From Sphingomonas sp. CCH21-G11 (GTDB taxonomy: Bacteria; Pseudomonadota; Alphaproteobacteria; Sphingomonadales; Sphingomonadaceae), in NCBI RefSeq assembly GCF_001555965.1, contig NZ_LSHX01000029.1:124001-188000 (forward strand): a DNA stretch of 64,000 nt, written 5' to 3'. The translations under genes were made by a program, and so were the position numbers. The first letter of the stretch is position 1, and each line of letters opens with the position of its first letter. Positions 47,501 to 55,407 of the stretch are shown here, one piece after another. The notes below the pieces were generated by a model, which searched no databases, was not told the DNA's origin, and saw only the letters and a list, made by a program, of their open reading frames with translations.

Positions 47501-47515
47501 TGAAAAGCCCCTCAT
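44510..47515 (-). CDS. TonB-dependent outer-membrane receptor, carbohydrate type
   Basis: This is a 1001-residue receptor starting at the ATG at 47515, chosen because GGAGGAGG lies just upstream and a signal peptide follows (MRGFSFKARLNIVSATWILA to AHAQ). A TonB box DIIVTGFRES is followed by the plug domain (SVTAEDIGKFPDQNITESLQ, RLPGIQ, RVRIRGLDQN) and a long beta-barrel ending in an aromatic strand GVRFNF. This form with an IVTGFR box is typical of oligosaccharide importers of sphingomonads and xanthomonads. It is divergent from the GH3 gene with a shared operator region. Confidence 0.93.
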   Translation of the reverse strand: MRGFSFKARLNIVSATWILAVACSVPAHAQDTNAAVPQDTAPAQEEPASQDDAATQDIIVTGFRESLASALNAKRNSNLIIESVTAEDIGKFPDQNITESLQRLPGIQIDRENGQGTRVRIRGLDQNVTVLNGELFVTGLEAFKVGEGNFTRNDSLEGVPSELIGGVDVYKSPNASLLEGGLGGIIDLKTRGALDLKPGLTLGGNARVNKGSEISGWKPTGALVVGYNFDDRFGIIASLSYDRVNQHNNVLGGENRGNWAFANRVDSATVPNYYAPEYRYVTDRDIRRERWGGSLGVTWRPTDELELAGQFFHSDYKVDTREASLKFPFAQGEARGLQGGFSIDDDGVLQQGTMRAQSAEAISFVDVSNTTSDNAQFTVKFDNKRNFRLNVAATYSQGDLTRNVANNDVRYTAYAVPTANPSSPTGFSHQPANPAAPATFDFTYDNRDGKFPSFGIASGSPQDLFTNPAYGYFKSHWAFGDRSEIDGQSFRADMAWDIDDSDTNAITVSAGFRYGRRNIDFTSGRYLADISGMGEPDGSQLGYNWTPYTYFLDGAIGFKACEIPVAQQNPQQRGCDNRFGNSPPVMTPFQTFTDAPDRVELIKNFAGGGVVQGDQVLVQNRAQMTDALAWIQGLFPDKPFAFFEDPIQSFFVREETRSGYVMADIGSEDDPYHVNVGVRIVDTKLRVDQNQGVADPVYFGTDSWNGVVRDFETTTFDRSYTDFLPSLNVVASIDDRQKVRFSAARVVARQDLFSLGRGFATDFTRDPQTNLFTFTSGSRGNPELEPYRAYQFDAAYEYYFGRQGLLSIAGFWKEVDSFIVTQTVPTFVSDQAGGRLGPVAQPVNGTGGQVRGFEVAAQYAFPFGLGFTANYTFSDTSTDGFNDFDEGLPLPGVSRHSANGQIYYENYGFAARASYSWRSEAYLGNFGFSDGGTTRTLGIYQRPYGQLDGQISYQVTPMFNVFMEGINLTKSDQSAFLQFRELPLRFESGSRRIYAGVRFNF

Positions 47516-47588
47516 ATATCCTCCTCCCAAGCCAGCCCCGGTCGTGCGCTGCCGGGGTCCACGCCAAATCAACGCGCCTTTTGTCCTA

Positions 47589-47610
47589 CGTTGACATCGC
47601 ATTGTCAACG
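47589..47610. promoter_or_regulatory. Perfect palindrome, likely LacI-type operator
   Basis: CGTTGACA (47589-47596) and TGTCAACG (47603-47610) are exact inverted repeats around TCGCAT. The site lies in the 144-base gap between the divergent TonB receptor and GH3 genes, positioned to control both. The length and central spacing fit a LacI-family dimer site. Confidence 0.7.
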
Positions 47611-47659
47611 CTGTCATTACAGCTCGCAAGCTTAGAGCAGAAAAAGCTGGGAGAATGGA

Positions 47660-50149
47660 ATGCGCCGATCGGCACTGTCATTTTGCGCGATGGGGCTGGC
47701 TGTTCTGGCGAGTTTGCCGGCCGTACCGGTCGCCGCGCAGCAGGAGCCAGCCGTGCAGCCCGAAAAATGGCCGGCGCCGACCTGGCCCCGTCCGCGCGAC
47801 CCTGCCGTGGAGCAACGGATCGCCGACCTGATCGATCGCATGACGCTGGAGGAGAAGGTCGGGCAAGTCATCCAGGCCGACATCGCCAGCGTCACGCCCG
47901 AAGAGGTGCGGCGCTATCATCTCGGCTCGATCCTGAACGGCGGCAACAGCGGGCCCGGCGGCGACGATCTGGCACCGCCGGCGAAGTGGCTCGAACTCGC
48001 CGACGAGATGTGGACGGCATCGGTCGATCGGACGGGCGGGCGGACGGGCGTTCCCGTGCTGTGGGGTACCGACGCGGTTCACGGGCACAGCAACATCGTT
48101 GGTGCCACGCTGTTCCCGCACAATATCGGGCTTGGCGCCGCGAATGATCCCGATCTGATCGAGCGGATCGGTCGCGCCACCGCGATCGAGATCCGCACCA
48201 CCGGACAGGAATGGACCTTCGCACCGACACTGACCGTGCCACAGGATTACCGCTGGGGCCGCGCCTATGAGGGCTATTCGTCCGACCCCGCGCTGGTCAG
48301 CCTCTATGCCGACCGGATGGTCCGGGGGCTTCAGGGCGAACCGGGCGACACCCCGCTGCTCGACGGGCCGCACGTCCTGGCCAGCACCAAGCATTTCATC
48401 GCCGATGGCGGCACCACCGAGGGCCGCGACCAGGGCGACGCGGCGATTTCCGAAGACGATCTGCGCCGCGTCCACGGTGCGCCGTATCAGCAGGCGATCT
48501 CCGCCGGCGTCGGCACGATCATGACGAGCTTCTCCAGCTGGCAGGGTACCAAGATCGCCGGCCACAAGGGGCTTGTGACCGACGTGCTGAAGAAGCGCAT
48601 GAATTTCGACGGCTTCGTCGTGACCGACTGGAATGCGCACGGTCAGATCGCCGGCTGCACTAATGCAAGCTGCCCACGCGCGATCAACGCCGGGGTCGAC
48701 ATGTACATGGCGCCCGATACCTGGCGCGCGCTGTACGACTCGCTGCTTGCCCAGGCGAAAGACGGCACCGTGCCGATCGCGCAGCTGGACGAAGCGGTGC
48801 GCCGCGTCCTGCGGGTCAAGGCCTGGATCGGGCTGCTTGACGCGCCCAAGCCATCCGAACGGGCGTTCTCCGGGCGCTTCGAGCTGCTGGGCGCGCCCGA
48901 TCACCGTGCCCTGGCGCGCGAGGCCGTCGCCAAATCGCTCGTCCTGCTCAAACGCCGGGACGCCGTGCTGCCGCTTCGCCCCGGTGGCCGCATCCTGGTG
49001 GTTGGCGAGGCTGCGGACGATATCGCTCGCCAGTCCGGCGGCTGGACGCTGTCGTGGCAGGGCACCGGGCTGACCAACGCCCACTTTCCCGGCGCGACAT
49101 CGATCTGGTCGGCGATCGCGGATGCCGCCCGGCAGGGTGGCGGCACTGCGGCGCTTGCCCTGGATGGCCGCTGGCAGGGCCCCAAGCCCGATGTGGCGGT
49201 GGTCGTGTTCGGCGAGACGCCTTATGCCGAGTTCCAGGGCGACCTGAAGGCACTACAGCTTCGGCCCGAGCTGCGCGGCCATGTCGAGGTGATGCGCCGG
49301 CTGAAGTCGGCGGGCATTCCAATCGTCGCGGTGATGCTCACCGGACGACCGCTGTTCATCAATCCCGAACTCAACCTGGCGGACGCACTGGTCGTCGCGT
49401 GGCTCCCCGGTTCCGAAGGCGCGGGGGTCGCCGATGGCCTGTTCGGGCGCACACCCTTTACCGGTCGGCTTCCGGCGGACTGGCCGCTTACCGCACAGGC
49501 CGACGGACCCGTCCTGTTTCGGCGCGGCTTCGGCCCGGCGCCGGCAGCGACGTGGCGGCCGCTGCCCGAGGCCTCCGGCGTGGCCGAAACCGGCGCCGTC
49601 GGCGTCTTCTTCGACGCTGGCCGACCGTCGCCGTCCTGGTCGTTCCAGATCAGCGACGCGACGGGCAACAGCACCCGCGTCACCCAGGTGCCGACCGTCG
49701 CGCCGGATAGTCGCGTGCAGGTGACGGCAGTCGATCATCTACGCCAGGAGGATGCCCGTCGCGTCGCGATGGCGGGCGGTGCCGCGCAAATCGTCGAGCT
49801 GACCACCCAGATGCCTGTCGATCTGTCGCGTGAGACGAATGGCGACGTGATGCTGGTCCTGACGATTCGCGTTGAGCAGCCGTCCTCGGCACCCGTGCGG
49901 GCGCTGGTCGGCTGCGGAGTCGGGTGCGGCGCAGCGGTGCCGTTGCCAGAACTGTCGCAGCCCTCGCCCAAGGGCTGGCAGCGGATCGGCATCCCCCTCA
50001 AATGCTTCGCCCGGGCCGGCGCGGACATGAGCCGGATCGACGCCCCGTTTCGGATAGCAACCGCTGGCGCGCTGACGTTCAGCCTGTCGCGTGTGGCGCT
50101 CGGGACGGATGCGGACGTGATCTCCACATGCGGCGACAGGCCAAAGTAG
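47660..50149 (+). CDS. GH3 beta-glucosidase / exo-glucanase, exported
   Basis: This 829-residue protein has an N-terminal signal sequence ending AVPVAAQ and a GGGAGA ribosome site. The GH3 N-terminal barrel contains TDAVHGHSNIVGATLFPHNI, KHFIADGGTTEGRDQG, and the nucleophile Asp in GFVVTDWNAHG. The C-terminal GH3 domain includes ALAREAVAKSLVLLKRRD and the acid/base region. An extra C-terminal module of about 170 residues, of the kind seen in proteobacterial exo-1,3/1,4-beta-glucanases, follows. It should cleave glucose units from beta-glucans outside the inner membrane, feeding the partner TonB receptor. Confidence 0.92.
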   Translation: MRRSALSFCAMGLAVLASLPAVPVAAQQEPAVQPEKWPAPTWPRPRDPAVEQRIADLIDRMTLEEKVGQVIQADIASVTPEEVRRYHLGSILNGGNSGPGGDDLAPPAKWLELADEMWTASVDRTGGRTGVPVLWGTDAVHGHSNIVGATLFPHNIGLGAANDPDLIERIGRATAIEIRTTGQEWTFAPTLTVPQDYRWGRAYEGYSSDPALVSLYADRMVRGLQGEPGDTPLLDGPHVLASTKHFIADGGTTEGRDQGDAAISEDDLRRVHGAPYQQAISAGVGTIMTSFSSWQGTKIAGHKGLVTDVLKKRMNFDGFVVTDWNAHGQIAGCTNASCPRAINAGVDMYMAPDTWRALYDSLLAQAKDGTVPIAQLDEAVRRVLRVKAWIGLLDAPKPSERAFSGRFELLGAPDHRALAREAVAKSLVLLKRRDAVLPLRPGGRILVVGEAADDIARQSGGWTLSWQGTGLTNAHFPGATSIWSAIADAARQGGGTAALALDGRWQGPKPDVAVVVFGETPYAEFQGDLKALQLRPELRGHVEVMRRLKSAGIPIVAVMLTGRPLFINPELNLADALVVAWLPGSEGAGVADGLFGRTPFTGRLPADWPLTAQADGPVLFRRGFGPAPAATWRPLPEASGVAETGAVGVFFDAGRPSPSWSFQISDATGNSTRVTQVPTVAPDSRVQVTAVDHLRQEDARRVAMAGGAAQIVELTTQMPVDLSRETNGDVMLVLTIRVEQPSSAPVRALVGCGVGCGAAVPLPELSQPSPKGWQRIGIPLKCFARAGADMSRIDAPFRIATAGALTFSLSRVALGTDADVISTCGDRPK

Positions 50150-50377
50150 CTGCATCGATCGAAACCGGTCGACATGCGAACGGCGTCGAAACAATACGCG
50201 CCAGTCCAACGCCCGCCGTCAGCAATCGGCCGCAAATCTGTCGTCCACGCGCCCCATAGCGATTGTCTGCTTTCCGGGGCTGAATGCCAAAAGCGGTCTA
50301 TCCGCAATTGATGCTGTGGACGGCTCTCCATCCCACCTGCGGTAATATCGCGGGGTTGAGCTGGAAGGAGAGCCACG

Positions 50378-51406
50378 ATGGAGAAGGTTGCGACGATCGG
50401 CCTGGATATCGCGAAGTCGGTATTTCAGGTGCATGGAGTGGGTGCGGATGGCAAGGTTCTGATCCGCCGCCGGCTGACGCGAGCGAGGATGCTGCCTTTC
50501 TTCGCGAAGCTGCCGCGCTGTCTCGTGGGCATCGAGGCGTGCAACAACTCGCACTATTGGGCACGCGAGCTGATCGCCCTTGGTCACGACGTGAAGCTGA
50601 TGCCGGCGCAGTATGTGAAGCCCTATGTGAAGCGCGGGAAGAACGACGCTGCCGATGCCGAGGCGATCTGTGAGGCTGTAACCAGGCCCAGCATGCGCTT
50701 CGTTGCCGTTAAGAGCGCAGAGCAGCAGAGCCTGATGATGCTGCACCGGGTGCGGCTGATGCTGAACCGCCAGCGCACGCAGATATCGAACGCGATCCGT
50801 GCCCACGTCTCGGAGTTCGGTGTCGTGGCTCCCGTTGGCAGGCTCGGCGTTGACCGGCTGCTCGAGGTCGTTGCTGATGCAAGCGATGATCGCATCCCCG
50901 AGGATGCGCGTCTCTGTCTCCAGATGCTGGCAGCGCAGCTCGAAGTCGTGAAGCAGCAGATCCTTGAGAACGATCGGCGCGTACTTGCCAGCGCGCGGCG
51001 AACCGAGCTCGGGCGCAGGCTGATGGATATCCCGGGCGTGGGGCCGCTCCTGGCGAGCGCGTTCGTCGCCTCGGTCGCCGATCCCACCATGTTTAGAACA
51101 GGCCGCGATCTGGCTGCCTGGATCGGTCTCGTACCCAAGCAAAACTCTTCTGGCGGCAAGGATCGGCTCGGCAGCATCACGCGTGCCGGCAATCGCTATC
51201 TCCGGCAGATGCTCGTTGTCGGCGCCATGGCAGTCATCCGTTACGCGCAGCGACACGGCACAAAGCGGCCTTGGCTAGTGCGACTGCTCGCACGGCGCCC
51301 TACCAAGGTTGCAGCGGTAGCGCTCGCCAACAAGAACGCACGGATGGTCTGGGCGCTGATGACCAGCGGCGAACGCTATCGCGAACCGATGCCGATGGCG
51401 GCGTAG
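50378..51406 (+). CDS. IS110-family transposase (IS1111 group)
   Basis: This is a 342-residue DEDD transposase: GLDIAKSVFQVHG with the first Asp at residue 9, Glu in GIEACNNSHYWARE, and NDAADAEAICEA with the last acidic pair. The C-terminal Tnp_20 domain has DIPGVGPLLASAF, and the catalytic Ser region follows in QNSSGGKDRLGSITRAGN. The start is fixed by GGAAGGAGAG just upstream. Full length and without stops, so probably active. Confidence 0.92.
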   Translation: MEKVATIGLDIAKSVFQVHGVGADGKVLIRRRLTRARMLPFFAKLPRCLVGIEACNNSHYWARELIALGHDVKLMPAQYVKPYVKRGKNDAADAEAICEAVTRPSMRFVAVKSAEQQSLMMLHRVRLMLNRQRTQISNAIRAHVSEFGVVAPVGRLGVDRLLEVVADASDDRIPEDARLCLQMLAAQLEVVKQQILENDRRVLASARRTELGRRLMDIPGVGPLLASAFVASVADPTMFRTGRDLAAWIGLVPKQNSSGGKDRLGSITRAGNRYLRQMLVVGAMAVIRYAQRHGTKRPWLVRLLARRPTKVAAVALANKNARMVWALMTSGERYREPMPMAA

Positions 51407-51657
51407 ACATCAGCGCGAGGCTCGCGCTTACGAGGTTGGGAAGGGCAAAGAGGAGTTGATGCACAAAGCCGGTTGAAACCGCCGGATCGGGAAAACCCAT
51501 TTTGGGCCGTGGCGCTTCGAGCGCGAGCTATAGGTCGGGACCCGATTCGCGCGAAAGGCATCATGGCCAGCGGCGCATGTCAAAGCCGCATCGAAAGGCC
51601 GGACACATGGCCGCCTCGACCAGCGAAACGCAGCGCTTCGAAAAACTCCTTGCCAAC
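51407..51657 (+). ncRNA. Candidate bridge-RNA region of the IS110 element
   Basis: IS1111-group elements encode their bridge RNA downstream of the transposase. This 251-base non-coding segment lies there and contains several perfect short stems: AGCGCGA/TCGCGCT right after the stop, GCGCT/AGCGC around TCG, TCGGG/CCCGA and GGCC(N)GGCC-type pairs. The loop sequences that would read target and donor were not resolved. Confidence 0.4.
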
Positions 51658-51923
51658 GGAGGGCCGTCCACACACGGCCCAGTAGCTGCCATCATAGCGT
51701 CGGGGCCCCTGAACCGGCCGAAATTGGGCCGGAACCGGACTAGCAGCTTTAGGAGCGGGCAGACCGCATCGACCGACCGCTTCCGATCCCAAAGAGGCCG
51801 CCTTGATGAACAGGAAAGTTGCAGCGCCGGGGGTGACATACGTCATGTCGTTGCGCTGACGTCGGGCACTGCTGCGCCATGTGGTGGCGGGCTAGATCGG
51901 GCTCCACAGTCAGGAGGACGATC

Positions 51924-52847
51924 ATGCTGCCCAACCCTTCATCGACCATCGCTTCGCTAGAAGCCGCGACCAAGGCATATGGCGCGCACCGCGTGCTTGA
52001 TGGTTTCGACTTCGCGCTTGAGGCCGGATCGGTCACTGCGCTGCTTGGCCCCAATGGGGCCGGCAAAACCACCGTTGCGGGGCTGCTGACCGGTCGCTTG
52101 CGAGCCGATGCAGGCACGGTCAACCTCTTCGGCCGCGATCCCTCTGACCCGTTGGCCCGGGCGCGCATTGGGGTCATGCTGCAGGCGGGTGGCCTGCCCG
52201 ACACCCTGACCGTGGCCGAAGCGGTCAATCTGCACGCGGGCTATTTCGCCCGCCGCCTGCCGACCGCAGCGGTGCTCGAGCAGGCGGGCCTCACCGCACT
52301 GTCGGGCCGCCGCTGCGATCGGCTGTCGGGCGGCGAGGCGCGCAAAGTACAGTTCGCCATGGCGATTGCCGGGTCGCCGGATCTGCTGGTGCTGGACGAA
52401 CCGACCACCGGCTTCGACCCCGAATCCCGCCGGGCGATGTGGGACGTTGTCCGCGCCAAGGCTGATATGGGCACCGCCGTCCTGCTCGCCACGCACCATA
52501 TGGACGAGGCCGACGCGCTGGCTGACCGTATCGTGGTGATCGCCGATGGCCGCATCGTGGCCGATGGCGCTCCGGCCGCGATCAAGGCGAGGGTGGCGGC
52601 GACCGCGATCCGGCTGCGCACGCGGCTGGCGGCAGACCGCTTCCGCGCGCTGCCCGGAGTGGTCAAAGCCGAGACAGTCGGCGCAGACCTTTCGCTGCTG
52701 ACCACCGCGCCGCGCCTGACGCTGGAGGCCGCCTTCGCGATCGACCCGGCCCTCGCCCATTTCGAAGTCACCGGGGCAAGCCTTGAAGATGCCCTCGCCA
52801 ATCTTGTCCAGTCCAACCGCACAACCGCTCTGAAGGAGGCCGCATGA
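51924..52847 (+). CDS. ABC transporter ATP-binding protein
   Basis: This 307-residue protein starts at the ATG at 51924, with AGGAGG 8 bases ahead; an upstream start would give an untypical N-terminus. Walker A is GPNGAGKTT near residue 42, the signature LSGGEARKV, Walker B DLLVLDEPTTG and the H-loop LLATHHMDEAD. It belongs to the drug/lipid exporter (ABC-2) ATPase group. It overlaps the permease gene by 4 bases. Confidence 0.92.
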   Translation: MLPNPSSTIASLEAATKAYGAHRVLDGFDFALEAGSVTALLGPNGAGKTTVAGLLTGRLRADAGTVNLFGRDPSDPLARARIGVMLQAGGLPDTLTVAEAVNLHAGYFARRLPTAAVLEQAGLTALSGRRCDRLSGGEARKVQFAMAIAGSPDLLVLDEPTTGFDPESRRAMWDVVRAKADMGTAVLLATHHMDEADALADRIVVIADGRIVADGAPAAIKARVAATAIRLRTRLAADRFRALPGVVKAETVGADLSLLTTAPRLTLEAAFAIDPALAHFEVTGASLEDALANLVQSNRTTALKEAA

Positions 52848-53602
52848 TGACCACCGCGCTGATCGCCCCCGCACCCGCGGTCTATGCCCGCGAAAGCTGG
52901 GCCGAGATCGTCAAGTCGGCGCGGATGCCGCAATTCATCATCCCCACCATCGCCCTGCCGCCCGCCTTCTACGCCCTGTTCGCGCTCGCGATGGGGCAGG
53001 GCAGCGCGGAAGGCGCGACCCGCGCGCTGGCCACCTTCGGGGTGTTTGCGGTGATGGGCCCGGCGCTGTTCGGCTTCGGTGCGAACATTGCTGCCGAACG
53101 GGAAAGCGGGCAGCTTGAGCTGAAGCGCCTCTCGCCCATGCCCGCAGGCGCGCAGATCGCCGCCAAGCTGGCTGCGACCGCCGCCTTCAGCTTGGTCGCC
53201 TTCGTGCTGCTTTATGGGCTGGGACTGGCGGGGGGCGTCGCCCTTACCGCATCGCAGTGGGCGATGCTCGTTTGCGTCCACACCCTCGCCATCATCCCCT
53301 TCGCGCTGATCGGGCTTGGCATCGGCTACCGCCTTGGCCAGAAAGGCGCGATTGCGGTGGCCAATATCGTGTTTCTGGCGCTGGCCGTGCTGGGGGGCCT
53401 GTGGATGCCGATTGCCGTGCTGCCCGATGCGATGCAGGCCATCGCCTGGGCCTTGCCGTCCTATCACCTTGGCGAAATGGCGCTGATGGCGGCAGGTAAG
53501 CGTGAAGCGTCCAACCTGTCGCTCCACGCCGGGCCGCTGGTGCTGATCACGCTGGCCGCTGCGCTGTTCGCCTGGACGGGCGAGAAGGCGCAGGCGAGGT
53601 AA
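52844..53602 (+). CDS. ABC-2 type transporter permease
   Basis: This 252-residue protein starts in an ATGA overlap with the ATPase gene. It has six hydrophobic segments, including FIIPTIALPPAFYALFALAM, AFSLVAFVLLYGLGLAGGVA, TLAIIPFALIGLGIGY and IVFLALAVLGGLWMPIAVL, as in ABC-2 membrane subunits. The stop is followed one base later by the histidine kinase gene, so the sensor and exporter are one operon. Confidence 0.9.
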   Translation: MMTTALIAPAPAVYARESWAEIVKSARMPQFIIPTIALPPAFYALFALAMGQGSAEGATRALATFGVFAVMGPALFGFGANIAAERESGQLELKRLSPMPAGAQIAAKLAATAAFSLVAFVLLYGLGLAGGVALTASQWAMLVCVHTLAIIPFALIGLGIGYRLGQKGAIAVANIVFLALAVLGGLWMPIAVLPDAMQAIAWALPSYHLGEMALMAAGKREASNLSLHAGPLVLITLAAALFAWTGEKAQAR

Positions 53603-53603
53603 G

Positions 53604-54707
53604 ATGGCCAAGGCCGAGCAAAACGCAAAAGCTGGGGGCCGGGTGCTCAGGTGGGAAGCCATCGACCATCCGGCCATCTGGCTTGCCTACCTGCCGCTGT
53701 TCTTCATCCCATGGGCCATCAAGCTGCCGAGCACGGTGCAGATGATCGCAGCCGGGATTGGCTTGGCGATGTTTCTGGGGGTCTATTTCCTGTCGCTGAA
53801 GGCGGGGGGCTGGCAGCTGATCGGCTTTGCCTTGGCCGCCTTGCTGCTGTCCTTCGCGCTGGCCTTCACGGGCAGCAACTGGACGGTGATCGCGGTCTAT
53901 GCGGCTGCGATGATCGCCGAACTGCGCCCGGCCTGGCGGGCGGGCCTCGGGGTTGGCGCCTTTGCGGCGGCCAGCGCGGGGCTGGCGTTGGCGACGGGGC
54001 AGCCGGCGTCTTACTGGGTGCTGGGGGTGTTCCTGATGATCATGGTCGGCATCGGCAACATCTCGCGCGGCGCCTTGCAGGACAAGAACCGCGCGCTTGC
54101 CGCCGCACAGGGCGAGGTGCGCCAGTTCGCCGCCGCGGCCGAGCGTGAGCGGATCGGGCGCGATCTGCATGATCTGCTGGGCCGTACGCTGACCCTCATT
54201 GCGCTCAAGGCCGATCTCGCCGCCCGGCTGGCTGACAGCGCGCCTGACAAGGCGGCGGACGAAATGCGCGACATCGCCGCCGCCGCGCGCGAGGGGCTGG
54301 CCGAAGTGCGCGCTGCTGTCAGCGGGATGACGGGCGCGAGCCTTATGCGTGAGATCGCCGGGTCCAAGGTGGCCCTCGCCGCCGCCGGGATCGCCTGCGA
54401 GGTCGAGGGCGAGGCCGAGGCCATCGATCCCGGCACCAGTGCAGTGCTGGCCATGGCGCTGCGTGAGGCGGTGACCAACGTGATCCGCCATTCGGGCGCG
54501 CGCACCTGCCGCATCGCGCTGATCCAGCGGGCGGGCGGGCTGGAGCTGAAGGTCAGCGATGATGGCGATGGGCAGGCGGTGCGCCCCGGCGGCGGGCTGG
54601 CGGGCCTGACCGCGCGTCTCACCGCAGCAGGCGGCGAACTGGCGGTCGAGGGCGACCCGTGCGGCACCCGCCTCACCGCGCGCCTGCCGCAAGGGGCGCT
54701 CGCATGA
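53604..54707 (+). CDS. Sensor histidine kinase, DesK/HisKA_3 type
   Basis: This 367-residue protein has about five membrane helices in residues 20-150 and no large periplasmic domain, then a HisKA_3 dimerisation helix ERERIGRDLHDLLGRTLTL with phosphoacceptor H189. A short ATPase domain follows with the N-box EAVTNVIRHS and a DDGDG G1-like motif. Such kinases sense the membrane or antimicrobial stress. It overlaps the response regulator gene by 4 bases. Confidence 0.9.
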   Translation: MAKAEQNAKAGGRVLRWEAIDHPAIWLAYLPLFFIPWAIKLPSTVQMIAAGIGLAMFLGVYFLSLKAGGWQLIGFALAALLLSFALAFTGSNWTVIAVYAAAMIAELRPAWRAGLGVGAFAAASAGLALATGQPASYWVLGVFLMIMVGIGNISRGALQDKNRALAAAQGEVRQFAAAAERERIGRDLHDLLGRTLTLIALKADLAARLADSAPDKAADEMRDIAAAAREGLAEVRAAVSGMTGASLMREIAGSKVALAAAGIACEVEGEAEAIDPGTSAVLAMALREAVTNVIRHSGARTCRIALIQRAGGLELKVSDDGDGQAVRPGGGLAGLTARLTAAGGELAVEGDPCGTRLTARLPQGALA

Positions 54708-55309
54708 TCCGCCTCGTGATCGCCGAGGATCAGGCGCTGGTGCTGGGCGCGCTGGCAACGCTGCTCTCGCTGGAAGGCGATATCGACATCATCGCCCGCG
54801 TCGGCGATGGTGCCGCTGCGCTCGAAGCTGTGCGAGCGCATAAGCCCGATATCCTCCTCTCCGATATCGAGATGCCGCAGATGACCGGCCTCGACGTCGC
54901 CGAAGCCATCGCGCGGGAGGGACTGACGTCTCGCGTGCTGATCGTCACCACCTTTGGCCGTGCAGGATATTTGCGGCGCGCGATGGATGCAGGCGTGCGC
55001 GGCTATTTGCTCAAGGACACACCCGCCGATGCGCTGGCCGCCGCAATCCGCAAGGTAGCCGCAGGAGGGCGAGCGATTGCGCCGGAACTAGCCGAACTCG
55101 CCTGGGACGCGCCCGCCAACCCCCTGACAGACCGCGAGCGCGATGTGCTGCGGTTGGCCGATGAAGGCCACTCGAACAAGGAAATCGCCCGCCAGCTTGA
55201 TCTGTCCCCCGGCACGGTGCGAAATTACCTCTCCGAAGCTTCAGCCAAACTATTTGCCACCAGCCGCATCGAAGCCGGCCGCGTCGCGCGCGAAAAAGGC
55301 TGGCTTTGA
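54704..55309 (+). CDS. LuxR-type response regulator
   Basis: This 201-residue protein starts at the ATG at 54704 (ATGA overlap). The receiver domain has phosphoacceptor D54 in LLSDIEMP, Thr in IVTTFGR and Lys in YLLKDTP. The C-terminal LuxR helix-turn-helix has LTDRERDVLRLADEG, SNKEIARQLDLSPGTVRNYL. It pairs with the kinase just upstream and likely controls the ABC exporter of the same operon. Confidence 0.92.
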   Translation: MIRLVIAEDQALVLGALATLLSLEGDIDIIARVGDGAAALEAVRAHKPDILLSDIEMPQMTGLDVAEAIAREGLTSRVLIVTTFGRAGYLRRAMDAGVRGYLLKDTPADALAAAIRKVAAGGRAIAPELAELAWDAPANPLTDRERDVLRLADEGHSNKEIARQLDLSPGTVRNYLSEASAKLFATSRIEAGRVAREKGWL

Positions 55310-55407
55310 CGCGCGCCATGACGCTTGTCACCTCCGCGCGCTGACACCCCGCACTGCCGCCGCCGCCGCAGATGCGGCACTCCCTCAAGCAATAAGGGAG
55401 TTTGCCG

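Larger units (their letters stand above)
50315..51672 (+). mobile_element. IS110-family element, IS1111 group, with subterminal inverted repeats
   Basis: TGTGGACGGCTCTCC at 50315-50329 and the reverse complement of 51658-51672 (TGTGGACGGCCCTCC) match at 14 of 15 positions and bracket an intact IS110 transposase. Subterminal repeats are a mark of the IS1111 group; true ends lie a few bases outside. No target duplication is expected in this family. Confidence 0.75.

Noticed and set aside
44828..47503. Plus-strand frames of 407 and 345 codons
   Set aside because: They mirror the TonB receptor, which has a signal peptide, TonB box and aromatic C-terminus.
47678..49084. Minus-strand frame of 468 codons
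   Set aside because: Antisense to the GH3 gene; no motifs.
51407..51440. Hairpin after the IS110 transposase as a terminator
   Set aside because: It lacks a T-run and lies where a bridge RNA is expected, so it is not called a terminator.
52241..54758. Minus-strand frames of 478 and 403 codons
   Set aside because: Antisense to the ABC and histidine kinase operon; composition is typical of a shadow.
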